A stretch of DNA of 64,000 nt from CAIWHR01 sp963724975. Lineage in GTDB: Bacteria > Pseudomonadota > Gammaproteobacteria > Burkholderiales > Casimicrobiaceae. Location of the stretch: contig CAVRXB010000001.1 of NCBI GenBank assembly GCA_963724975.1, positions 1 to 64,000 on the forward strand. The letters are read 5' to 3'. Shown piece by piece: positions 54,161 through 64,000 of the stretch. Below the pieces are notes generated by a model. It was given only the letters and a program-made list of their open reading frames with translations, searched no databases and had not been told where the DNA came from. The position numbers and the translations under genes are program-made. Each line of letters starts with the position of its first letter. The first letter of the stretch is position 1.

Positions 54161-56605
54161 CTAGACTTCGACCCCGCTCGCGTAGTCGAGGAATTTCTCC
54201 GGCGACACGCGCAGCGCGGCGCCGGTCGGACAGGCGCGCACGCAGGCGGCGCCGCCGGCGAGACCCTTGCACATGTCGCACTTGACGGCCTTCTTCGGCA
54301 TCGACTTGTCGTAGGACTTTTCTTCGCGGCCGGGCTCCATCGCCCGCTCCAAGCAGCAGCCACGACCACAGCGCCGGCGCGCGCCGGTTCGGATCCTTGG
54401 GCGCCATCTGGATCACGTCGTACGGACAGTTGCGCTCGCAGTTGCCGCAGCCGATGCAGGTGTCCTGGATGAAGACCTCGCCGTTCGGCGCGCGGTGGAT
54501 CGCGTCCGGCGGGCAGTCCTTCATGCAGTGCGGATGCTCGCAGTGACGGCACGACGTCGGCACGTGAAGCTGGGCGAACGTCGGTCCCGCTTCGCGGTTC
54601 AGCCGCGACGTGCCCTCGTGCGTGTCCGCGCAGGCCTTCTCGCAGTTGTCGCAGCGGATGCACAGGCTCTCGTCGATCAGCAGCACGTCGGTCGCTTCGC
54701 CGATCCCCTGCTGCAGCAGGTAGCTGATGATGTTGCCCGATTCGCGCCTGCGACTCCATCTGCACGTTCGCGCGAATGCGGTCGAGGAACGCGCTCCTCG
54801 AGTCTCGCGCGCAGCTTCGGGTGCCGCGCGACGACCTGCTTGAAGCGCGCGCCGTCGAGCACGATCGCCTCGGTCGCCACCGCGGCGCGCACGGTGCCCA
54901 TCCGCGGCGCGTCGGACAGTAGCGCCATCTCGCCGACGTAGTTGCCGGCGGCCACATAGGACAGCACGACGTCGCGGCCGCCGATGCTGCCGCGACACGG
55001 TGACCGATCCGCGACGGATGAGGTAGAGGCCGTCGGCCGGCGTCGCCTTCGTTGAACAGCGTCTCGCCGGCGGCGAACGACTTGAGCTGCGCGCCTTGCG
55101 ATCAGCGTCGTCCAGATCGTCACTCGGGCAGGTCCGGTGCGACAGGTAGGCGCGCACCGCGCGCTTCAGGAACGCGGCGTCGATCGTGCGGCGCACCGAC
55201 TGTCGACCGACGCGATCAGCTTCAGCATCGAGCGCCGCGGCGTCTCGATCAGCACGCAGCCGTGGCCCGCCTTGACCGTCGCCGCGCGCCGGCGCCCGGA
55301 GATCAGCGACAGCTCGCCGAAGAAATCGCCCGTGCGCAGAACCATCCAGCGCGCCTCGGCCGTGCCGCCATTGAGCTCGATGCCGACCTCGCCTTCGACG
55401 ATCGAATAGAACGTGTTCGTGTAGTCGTTGCGCTTGAAGATGATCTCGCCGGGCGCCGGCGTGCGGATATCGCTGTCGAGCAGGAACTCGCGCAGCTGCA
55501 GCGTGGTGATGCCGGCCAGCAGCGGCACATTGCTTCTGCAGCAGCGCGAGCGCCGTGGCTGACGGTCCGCGCGCGCTTGTAGTTCGCGAACTTCTCCTTC
55601 AACAGCGGCTCGTCGGCCGGCTCGACGCGGTTGCCGCGGATGTACTCGACGACCTCGTAGCCCTGGTTCATCGCCTGCTTGATCAGCGGATAGCCGCCCA
55701 GCGCGCCGACGATGTAGAGGCCGGGAACGTTCGATTCGTAGGTGTCGGAGAGCTGCGGGACCGCGGCCGGATCGGCGTTCGGGAACTTGATGCCGAACGA
55801 CTCTCGACGAGCTTGCGCGGCGGCGTCGCACCCAGCCGCGCGATCACGCGATGGCAGCCGATCGCCTCCGCGCCGTCCGGTGTCTTCGCGTTGAAGCGCG
55901 CCGGGCAGCCGTCGGTTTCGACCGCCTCGACGCTCGTCGCCGCGGCCCGGTAGCGGCATTCGATCTTGCCGTCCTTGATCGCGGCGAGGACGAGCGTCAG
56001 GTTGCCTTCCTTGCAGCGCGCGAACTCCTCGTTGCGGTTGATCATGATCACGCGGTTCTGCTCGGCCAGCGCCAGCGCGTTCTCGATCGCGGCGTCGCCG
56101 GCGCCGACGACGACGATCGTCTCGTCCTCGTATTCCTTCGGGATCGTCGAGCTGGTACTGGACGACCGGCAGGTTCTCGCCGGACACGCCGAGCTTGCGC
56201 AGGTTGCCCTGCAGACCGATCGCGAGGACGACGTGCTCGGCCTCGACCGTCTCGCCGTTCGGCGAGCTGTCAGCGCGAAGGCGCCCTGCTTGCCGGTGAT
56301 GCGCGGTCACGCCGGCGCCGTAGCGCAGGTTCACCTTGTACTTCGCGATCTCGGTCGTCCCACGCGCCGAGGACCGCTTCGCGCGTGCCGGCGGCGAACG
56401 ACATCGGACTGCGCAGCGGCAGCACCGACGGCTCCGCCATCACGTACTTGCCCTTCTGGTACTTGTAGATCGTGTCCGCGGCGTGGTGTTCGGCTTCCAG
56501 CAGCACGTGCGATTCGCCGAGCTCGGCGGCGTGCGCCGCGGCGGAGAGCCCGATCGGGCCCGGAGCCGACGATCGCGATCTTGAACGATGCGTCATGCCT
56601 GGCAT
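54161..56605 (-). CDS. FAD/NAD(P) oxidoreductase fused to two cNMP-binding domains and four [4Fe-4S] motifs, frameshifted
   Basis: Read in order: an FAD motif (FKIAIVGSGP, then GLSAAAHAAELGESHVLLEA), EHVVLAIGLQGNLRKLG, an NAD(P) motif (TIVVVGAGDAAIENALALAE), and YIVGALGGYPLIKQAMNQGY. This is thioredoxin-reductase-like without a redox Cys pair. Two CRP-type cyclic-nucleotide-binding domains follow (GEIIFKRNDYTNTFYSIVEG with RTGDFFGELSLISG, and SYVAAGNYVGEMALLSDAPR). Then come Fe-S motifs CIRCDNCEKAC, CRHCEHPHCMKDCP, CIGCGNCERNCP and CDMCKG with CVRACP. About 810 residues. At least ten slips. Last gene of the multihaem operon; a cytoplasmic electron entry or exit module regulated by nucleotide is inferred. 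Confidence 0.8.
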
Positions 56606-56617
56606 CCGGGTGCGGCT

Positions 56618-57987
56618 CTAGAGTCCTACGCTGCCGCGGAAATTGCGAAGCGCCGTCTGGAACTGCGCGGGGCTGTAGCGCTCGTCGTTGGCGACCGCCG
56701 CCTGCAGCTGCGCGAGGCCGCCGTTGACGTCGCGCGCGGACTTGAGCGACGCCGCGCTGGTACATGAAGTTGGCCACGCTGCCGATCGCCATCGTCGCCT
56801 GCTCGGCGCCCGCGTAGTCGCGGAATTGCCCGTTCAATCCGTCGTTGATGAGCCCGGATAGCACCGCGCGCATGTCGGCCTCGGTGATCGTGCGCTTGTC
56901 GAGTCGCCGCGATCAACGTTGCCATCTCGCCCTTCAGCGTCTTGCGCCTGCGCTAGCGCGTCGCCGCCGCCGCCGACCGCCTGCTGCAGTCGTGTCATCG
57001 TCGCCGCAATGCGTGTCGCCGAGCGGCGGATCGACGACGTGCGCGATCTGCCGCACCATCAGCATCGACGAATCGTTGAGGCGCACGCTGCCCGGTCCGA
57101 GGCCGGCGACCCGCGGCGCCCAGCGACTGTCGCTCATCGGATGATGGCAGGCGTGGCAGTCGAACAGCACGAGCTCGGGGAAGAGCCCGTCGCGACCGCG
57201 CTTCGGATCGACGAGCACGTCCATCATTTCGGACACGACCAGTGCCTGACCGATCGCCCACACCTTGACGCCGTCCCACATCCGCTTGCGCTTCTCCCAG
57301 TCGGTATCCGGCTTGAAATGCGCGGGCTCGACCGCGGTGAACGTGTCGAGCTCGAATGCCATCCGCGGATGTCCCGCGCCCATCATCCGGTGCGTGACAA
57401 AGCGATCGGCGTTGCCGAAGTGGCACGACAGGCAAAGCTTCGCGCGCGCGCGACCGGATCGTCGGTCGGATACAGCCCCGCCTTCAGGTTGTCGGCATGC
57501 GTGGCGCCGTCCTGCACGTGCGATTCGAGCCAGCGCCCGGCAGGACCATGACACGCCTCGCACGACACGCCGTCGTCGAACTTGAATCGCTCGCCGCGCA
57601 GCGCAACCGGCACGTTGTGCGCGTGGCAGTCGAGGCAGAGCTTTTCCTCGCTGGGCGGCTTCGCGAGACCGAGGTTGCGCGCGATGCGCAGCGACTGGTC
57701 GTTGAAGAGCACCTGGTACGCGCGCGCATGCTTGTCGACGCGCGACCACGTGACGTACTCGGTCTGCAGCACGTTCGAATCCTTGATCGGCTGCACGGAG
57801 CCGTGGCACAGGCTGTTCGCGCAGTTGACGACCCCCATGCTCTTGTCGCGGCGTGGTAAGGCAGCGTCACCGGCGCGTTCGGCGCGGTCGTCTGCGCAAG
57901 CGCGGTGCCGATGACCGCGACGACAAAGCCGACGACGGCGAGCGCAACTGCGACGGCTCGATCGATGGGTCGGATTGGGCGTCTCAT
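56618..57987 (-). CDS. Periplasmic multihaem cytochrome c, frameshifted
   Basis: ATG 57987 follows a GAGGAG site and opens MRRPIRPIDRAVAVALAVVG, a signal ending ALAQ. Haem sites: CANSLCH (a CX4CH variant), CLDCHAH, CEACHG, CLSCHF and CHACHH. Between them lie GERFKFDDGVSCEACHGPAG and HRMMGAGHPRMAFELDTFTA, as in the cytochrome c554-like family. The C-terminal 150 residues are helical with no haem site (MLMVRQIAHVVDPPLGDTHC onward), ending RNFRGSVGL at 56618. About 450 residues. It lies directly after the large haem-propeller gene and before the flavin/Fe-S gene, so it may relay electrons between them. Confidence 0.82.
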
Positions 57988-57995
57988 GGCGCTCC

Positions 57996-60900
57996 TCATG
58001 GCTTCGTCGCGGCGGACGCTGCTCTCCGCTGTCGCGCGCGCAGGCACGAAGTCCTGCATCCGGACTTCATCGGTCACCGTCCACACGGTGCCGTCGGGCC
58101 GCCGATAGAACTTCTTCATCTCGTTCCCGTTGAAGGGCCGCGAGCCGATGCGGCCGAACACCGCGATCTGGCCGCCGGTTTCGTCGACGGCGCGGTCGCG
58201 GTCGAGGCCTTTCGACAGCGCGAGCGCCGGCGTGGCCGTGTCGCGCCAGGCGATCAGCTGCGGCTTGGGATCCGGCGAGAAGCCGTAGAACTTCGGCTGG
58301 ATCTCGGGTGAGGTGAGCTGCAGCACCTTGAGGCCGTTGGCGCCGTCGGCGACATAGGCGAACAGCGATGCGTTGGTCGTGCCGACGATCACGTCGCGCG
58401 CATCGTTGAGCTTGCCGTCGGCGGTGTAGGTCTGATAGAGCTTCGGCGACTTCGGGCCGCTCGACGTCGATGATCGCGAGCCCCTCCTTGCCGGCCGCCA
58501 CGTACGCGAACGTGCGCGCGACGTAGATCGCGGTTGCGCGTCGGCCAGCGGAATGCGCGCGGTGCCGACGTGTCGCGGCCGCGTCGGATCGGTGACGTCG
58601 ACGCGTCGTGAGGCCGGCGTCGTCGGCGACGAACAGATAGCGGAACTGCAGCGCGGACGCGCGCACGCCCTTCAGCGCGACCACGGCCTCGAGCTTCGGC
58701 TGCAGCGGGTCGTCGAGATCGACGACGACGAGGCCCGCGTCGGCGGCGATGTAGGCGTAACGGCCGCCCAGCACGATGTGGCGCGCGCCGTTGAGGATGC
58801 CATTCTCGTTCCACGTGACCGCGCGCGTCAGGAAGTTGTTCTGCGGGTCGCCGTCGGCCAGCGTGTTGACGTTGACGAGGATCAGGCCCTCGACCGCGTC
58901 GGTGATCGCCGCGTAGCTGTAGATCGGGTGGAACGGCTGCTCCTGATTGGTCACGCGCATCAGGTCGCCCTCGTTGCGCGTCGGCGCGATCGACTGGTTC
59001 GTCGGCAGCGCGACGCAGGTCGCGTTGGTCGACGCGAATGTGCGTATCCTGGCCCCGCGGCCGAGAACGGCGCAGTGATGATCTTCTGCGACACGCCCTT
59101 GTTGGCGATGCTGGCGGCGTCGTAGATGCGCAGTCCGCCCGCGCCTTCGGCGACGTACACGTACTCGCCGCGCATCTGCAGGCACCGCGCGGCGCCCTTG
59201 GTGGCGTGCGTCGCGACTGTCGGCAGCCGCATGTCGCGCTGCCTGATGCTGCGCGTACCAGTCGGGATAGGCGTAGCGCTGCAGGTAGCTGCCGATCACC
59301 GCCTGCGGCTCGTCCCACTCGGTGACCTGCACCGCGGTGACCCGCTTCTCCTCGCCGACCCACGCATTGAAGCCGACGAAATTGACGAAGTTCGTTCCCT
59401 GCAGCAAGAGCTGCGCCATGATCGCGTTGTTGTCGTTGGCGCGCGACACGTGGCAGTCGGACAGGTCTTGGTCTCGGTCTTGCGCTCGGTGTGCGGATAG
59501 TGCGGCGCGAACGCCTGCGAGCTGAACCCTGACGCCGCGATCGGCGGCTGCTGGATGTAGATCCGCTCGCGGTTGATGTTGGTCGACGACAGGACCAGCG
59601 CCGAGCTCGAGCGCACGGGCGCGATCTTGAAGCCCTTCGCGTCGCCGTGCCGGCCGAGCTGGAACATGTCGTCGCGCGCGACCTGCGGATTGTAGGTCGC
59701 GAAGTTGCGCGTCTCGCCGCCCTCGTAGTGCTGGCGCTCGGTCTTGCCAGTTCGCCTGGATCGGCAGATGGCAGCCGGCGCAGCTCGTCGTCCACGACGT
59801 GTGGCAAGTCTGGCACGTGAGCTTGTCGTCGCCATGCGCGTAGCTTCGCCGGATCCACACCGGGACCCCACTGCATCGAATCACCGGTCGAGAGGAGCTT
59901 CGCGCGCGCCGCCTTGGCGTTGTACTGCGGATGCAGCGGATTGACCGAGTCCTTGACCAGCGAGATTTCCCATTCCTTGTCCGGGTCGAGCGCCGAGCGC
60001 TGAAAGAGCTTGCCGTCGCGCCACTCGAAGCGCTTGCGCCCGTCTTGCGTGCGCAGCAATGCGAGCTCGGTGCCGCCGGGATTCGAGGCGGGACCCGACG
60101 TGTACAGCGTCGGATACTTCGTTGCCGTGCCGTGGCAATCGGCGCAGTCGATCTCGATCGCCGCCGCGACTTCGCCGTAGAGTGCCCGTTGCCGTGCGCG
60201 TCCTGCCCGAAGTGACAATCGACGCAGTGCATGCCGAGGTCGAGGTGGATCGACGACAGGTGCACCGCCTTCTTGAACTTGGCCGGATCGTCGTCGGCAA
60301 CGGCGTTGCCGTCCTTGTCCAGCAGCGTCCCCTTGCGATCGCGCTTGTAGACCGCGCGGAAGTTCCAGCCGTGCCCGTGATAGTCGGCGAACTGCGTGTC
60401 CTTGAGCTGCGGATTGAGCGACGAGACATTCTTCAGGAACTCGGGATCGCCCCACATTGCCGCGGATCGCCGCTTCTTCCGGGTTGCGCTCGAGGATCGC
60501 ACGCTGCCTCGTCGGCTGTCGGATAGCGCTGCTTCTCCGGCCACATGAACGGCGCGTCGGATTCGTAGTCCCACATCGTGTAGCCGTAGAACGTGTTCAC
60601 GAAGACGTTCGGCTGGTGCATGTGGCACACCATGCATTGCGACGACGGGATCGCGCGCGTGAACGAATGCTTGAGCGGATGCCCCGGCTCGTTTTTCGCG
60701 ATCGTCGGGTCGGCGCTCTGCGATTCGCCGGTGTGGCCGAACGGCGCGTACTGCGCCGCTGTGCTTCGGATCGCGATCGTTGGCATAGACCGCGTGGCAT
60801 CCCGAGCACCCGGATGAGCGATAGTCGCCCGGCTGCTCGTTGGTGCCGAGGAACCACATGTGCGGATCGTTCAGTCGCGTCTTCGTGATGTTGATCACCG

Positions 60901-61819
60901 GCACCGCGATGCGCAGGCCGGTGCCGGGGCCACGGTTCGACTGCCGAATGTCGGGGCGCCCCGGTTCGTCGAGCTTCTGCAGCAAGCCGGTATTGTTCGG
61001 GATTCCGATTTCCGGGAACTGCGAGTTGATCACGCGGCCGCCGCGCTCGAACACGCGGAAGATGTCGCCCGGCGGAACCGTTTCCCATGGCGGCAGCGGA
61101 TAGAGCTTCGGCAGGATGCCCTTGCCCGTCATGAACGGCGTCGGCGCAATGGGATTCACGACCGTCGCGGGCTCGCTCTTCGTTGTGTACGCCTCGCCGA
61201 TGATGTAGCGCTTGAACGGCAGGATCCCGTTGTTGTACGAGGCGCCGCCCCATAGCATCGCGCTGGTCGACATCAGGCTGCGCTCGGCCGCCTGGATGAT
61301 GCGCAGGTGGCAGGCGCCGCAGGATTCGCGCGCCACACGATAGTCGCCCGGGTTGACGAAGCGGACGTACTCCGGCGCCTCGCGGTTCAGCAGCGTGTAG
61401 CTGTCCGGCGGATTGGCACTCGACGGATATCGCCAGGCCGCGGGATAACGTGGCAGCACGTGCGCGCCGGTCACGGCCGTGCGATAAGCGGCGTCCTTCG
61501 GATCGGCGCCCTGCGGCCGCGTAACCTTTGCGTCGCCACCGTGGCAATCCGTGCAACCGAGGATCACGGCGGGATTGACGTGCATCGTGTCGTGATCGCC
61601 CGGTGTGTGGCAGCCCTTGCATCCTTCCGATTTTGCATGCGCGACCGCGAGCGTCTGGCGCTCCGGTGCCGGCGGGCTCGCGACATACGCACGCTCGACC
61701 GGCGCTTCACCTTCGGCAGCGGATGCCGGCGCCGGAACGAACGCAACGAGCGCAGCAATGGCAAGCATGGCCGCCAGGACCTGAACGCGCACGTCGAAAT
61801 TGTTCGGTTGCGTTCGCAT
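57996..61819 (-). CDS. Decahaem cytochrome c fused to an LVIVD-type beta-propeller, frameshifted
   Basis: ATG 61819 gives a signal peptide (VLAAMLAIAALVAFVPAPAS). Ten haem-type motifs can be read: CKGCH, CTDCH, CGACH, CSGCH, CMVCH, CVDCH, CADCH, CQTCH, CAGCH and a tenth DCH whose first Cys needs one base restored (near 59455). They span about residues 50-790. From about 870 the chain becomes repeated blades with LVIVD-like strands (YVYVAEGAGGLRIYD, GLILVNVNTLADGD, YAYIAADAGLVVVDLDDPLQ, FAYVAAGKEGLAIIDVE, ADGANGLKVLQL). About 1270 residues. At least eight slips. The gene begins three bases after the outer-membrane protein stop, so it belongs to the same operon. Confidence 0.82.
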
Positions 61820-61821
61820 GA

Positions 61822-63920
61822 TCAATAAGTCAGCAGCAGGTTGAACAGAATCGAATACTGCGTCTTGTTGCCCTCGAATGCATAGAGCTGCTTCAATCCC
61901 TGCCCGGGCACCAGCACAGCGGCCGACGCATTGAGGATGACGTTCTGCGAGAAGAGCGGACGGTACTGCACGGCGACCGATGCGTCGGTGCCGAGCGAAT
62001 GACTGATCGTGCCCTGGTTGCGCAGTACGGAGAGCGAGGACGTATTGGCGAACCACAGCTGATTGAGATTGCCGACCAGCCTCCAGCGCGGCGTGATGTC
62101 GGCGTCGGCGCCGATGCCGATCAGCGCAAGTCCGGGATTCGTGAAATTCGCCTGACCCTGGTCCTTCGACGAGCGCAGCGCGGCGAGCACGCCGTTGCGG
62201 CCCGGAAAGCGCGACGCCGCCGCCGCCGATCAGCGGGACTGCCTGCCGGATCCAGTAACTCGTGTCGGCGCCGGCGATCGCAGGATTCTCGAAGATCGCA
62301 TCGAAGCCGGTCGATTTGCCGTCGAACGGATTGGAGTCGCCGCTCTGGAAGAGCGCCGGTGCCGCGCACGCGCAGCCAATCGAAATCGCGCGAGACCTCG
62401 GCGACCGCGTACATCGCCCCGACGTCGACCTTCTGCTGCGCGAGCGGATCGTGGCTGACGGATCCAAATACGCCCCATAGCGATGCCGTCAGGTTCCAGA
62501 CGCCGAAGTGACCGTCGCCGTTGAGGCCAGCGTACGCGACCTGGTAGTCATGCGGCAGCATGTCGCCCATCGCCGCCGGCCGCACCTGGAAGCCGTTCTT
62601 GTCGTAATACGCCGCGGCGCTCTCGCGGTTGTCGTCGTAGATGACCGTCCCCTGCAGCGTGAAGCCCGGAACGAACGTGTCCTGCCGGTAGAGGTTGGCG
62701 AGGAAGATGTTCTCGTTGCGCAGCGGCTTGTCGATGTCGTTGAGGCCGCTGTTGGTGTCCTTTTCGAGGCGGCGAAACCATCCGAGGTTGTATTGATAGC
62801 GGTTGTTGTCGCGCGTGCCGAAGAGCCGTATGCCCAGCGGCTGGTCGATGAAAAGGAGACCGCGGAAGTCGACGGTGATCGGCTGGATGCCGACGCGGAC
62901 GCTGTCGAAGTCGTAGCGGAGCGATGCGATGTGATATTCGTAGTCGACGAACAGCTCCTGCACGCGCGAGCTGGCTGTCGTTGCGCGTCGTGCCCTTGCG
63001 CGGGTCGACGTTGATGCCGCGGACTTCGCCGATGTCGCGTGCGGTTGAAATTGAGCACCGGGACGAAGCGGAACTCGATCTCGGGCGGGCTTGAACGTCG
63101 TGTCGCCCTTGATGAGCGACATCCCGAGGATAAGGTTCTCGACGAACTGCGACTGCCTGTTGCGGCCGAACTGGTCGTTCGACTGCGGGCGATCCGTCGA
63201 TTGCGCGCCGATCGCGGTCGGCACCTGCCGCCATTCGAGCAGCGTGTCGATCACGAGGTTGAGCGCGACGAACCAGTCCTCGCCGAAGACCGGGCGGTCG
63301 CCCTTCAGCGTGTTCGGGTTGTACGGGTCGTACCAGCGGTTCTGCGTCGAGACCGAGCTCATCGGTCAGTCGCCAGCGGTCGGGCACCGGAATCGTTTCG
63401 CGCGGCAGCAGCGCTTCGGGCGGCGGCACCTGCTTCGGATCGATCTCGGGAATGATCGGCTTCGAGCGGCCGGCCCATCGGCTGCCGCTGGAAGATCGGT
63501 CTCAGGCGCCGACGTATCCGGCGCCGCGCGCGGGCGTGCGCTGCGGCGCCGGGCTCGCCGCCGAGTGCATCGACGGAGAAATTCGGATTCGGCTTGCCGA
63601 CGATCTGATTGATCCACCCCGTGCGGCCGTCGACAAGGCGAATGCGATACCACGTTCCTCGCCGCTGGTCCGCTTCCAGCAGGGCGCTCTGCTGCAACTG
63701 CGCGATCACCGCGGCATTCGGCGTCGGGCTCGGCGTAAACACTGACGCGGCGGCCGCCAGCATCTGCACGGCGAAGCGACCGTCCACCGTTTCCGGCGCG
63801 GCTGGGGGCGCCGCTTGGACAGCTCTAGGCGCGGAGCGCGCAGGCGCTTGCGCAAGCGACGGGCATCGAAACGGCGGCGGCGTACATCAGCGCGAGAGCT
63901 GCCGCGAGACGCGAGAACAT
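61822..63920 (-). CDS. Outer-membrane beta-barrel protein with SH3-like N-terminal domain, frameshifted
   Basis: ATG 63920 opens MFSRLAAALALMYAAAVSMP (signal), then after a slip an SH3b-like domain (ALLEADQRRGTWYRIRLVDG, RTGWINQIVG). A Pro-rich linker leads to a barrel opening RWYDPYNPNTLKGDRPVFGE. Amphipathic strands with alternating residues run to the end: ASLRYDFDSVRVGIQPITVD, YQYNLGWFRRLEKDTNSGLN, FTLQGTVIYDDNRESAAAYY, and the last strand TQYSILFNLLLTY, which ends in an aromatic residue. About 695 residues. At least four slips. Likely the outer-membrane component that houses or docks the multihaem cytochrome encoded next. Confidence 0.75.
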
Positions 63921-63926
63921 CCGCCT

Positions 63927-64000
63927 TCAGATGCCGGCGCAGACATTCTGCTCGCTGCTGCCGTTGAACGGCGATTGCGGACAGTTCACGTAACGCAGCC
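63927..64000 (-). CDS. C-terminal end of an upstream operon gene (partial)
   Basis: The last bases read, on the minus strand, an open frame ending LRYVNCPQSPFNGSSEQNVC plus three residues and TGA at 63929. It stops seven bases before the outer-membrane protein start, so it is the preceding gene of the same operon. Two Cys residues near the end could form a disulfide. Too little is present to name a family. Confidence 0.5.
   Translation of the reverse strand, partial: LRYVNCPQSPFNGSSEQNVCAGI

Noticed and set aside
54161..56605. Degraded pseudogene rather than an error-laden gene
   Set aside because: Every domain keeps its cofactor motifs and Cys spacing across the frame changes, which is not expected of long-decayed DNA; sequencing error is preferred but not proven.
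58067..62467. A single open frame of over 1460 codons spanning the barrel protein end and the haem-propeller gene
   Set aside because: The barrel gene stops at 61822 in another frame and a proper ATG with signal peptide begins at 61819. The long frame is continuous only because of slips.

Overview
The window looks like a GC-rich betaproteobacterial (Burkholderiales-like) chromosome segment, probably from a metagenome or long-read assembly. This rests on the MaeB-type malic enzyme, the RND efflux set, the DUF502 protein, codon and GC use, and short GC-rich intergenic repeats. Gene quality is mosaic. Positions 3.9-24.9, 33.2-34.8 and 41.5-53.6 kb read cleanly apart from isolated slips (about 15.94 and 51.88 kb). 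Positions 0-2.75, 24.9-32.6, 35.1-41.4 and 54.1-63.9 kb hold recognisable genes broken by many single-base slips. Three places (about 2.75, 26.83 and 40.62 kb) join two truncated genes abruptly. The first 2.75 kb may not belong to the same genome.

Layout. 0-2.75 kb: an IclR-type regulator divergent from a corrinoid methyl-transfer cluster (corrinoid protein, DUF1638, 'virulence factor' domain, methyltetrahydrofolate methyltransferase fragment). 2.75-5.45 kb: remains of an AbrB-type antitoxin, a gene-poor stretch with a terminator, then an excisionase and tyrosine integrase ending at tRNA-Ser(GGA), with a copy of the 5' half of that tRNA just beyond. 5.6-12.5 kb: a TPR protein, then a sugar-type ABC transporter operon ending in a cytoplasmic sulfatase. 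12.6-23.7 kb (minus strand): a tight six-gene operon of FtsW/RodA-like protein, cysteine-rich penicillin-binding transpeptidase, a small unknown, a double-FHA protein, a PP2C phosphatase with a C-terminal membrane helix, and a membrane Ser/Thr kinase. This is the same set of functions as the actinobacterial pstP-rodA-pbpA-pknAB cell-wall locus. 24.2-33.2 kb: an isoquinoline-oxidoreductase-type molybdenum hydroxylase, a haloperoxidase-like hydrolase, a multi-PAS histidine kinase and three response regulators. 33.4-41.4 kb: secreted hydrolase, SnoaL-like protein, RND tripartite efflux pump, epoxide hydrolase fragment. 41.5-54.0 kb: cytochrome P460, thioredoxin-like proteins, phospholipase D family lipoprotein, acetamidase/formamidase, malic enzyme, a two-repeat secreted protein, carbonic anhydrase, DUF502 and small unknowns.

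54.1-64.0 kb (minus strand) is an electron-transfer operon: an outer-membrane barrel protein with an SH3-like N-terminus, a very large protein joining about ten c-type haem sites to an LVIVD beta-propeller, a smaller multihaem cytochrome, and a fusion of an FAD/NAD(P) oxidoreductase with two cyclic-nucleotide-binding domains and four [4Fe-4S] motifs. The gene order suggests a route from a cytoplasmic flavoprotein through periplasmic haems to the outer membrane. The phospho-signalling/cell-wall operon and this porin-multihaem operon are the two parts of the window most likely to be new biology.
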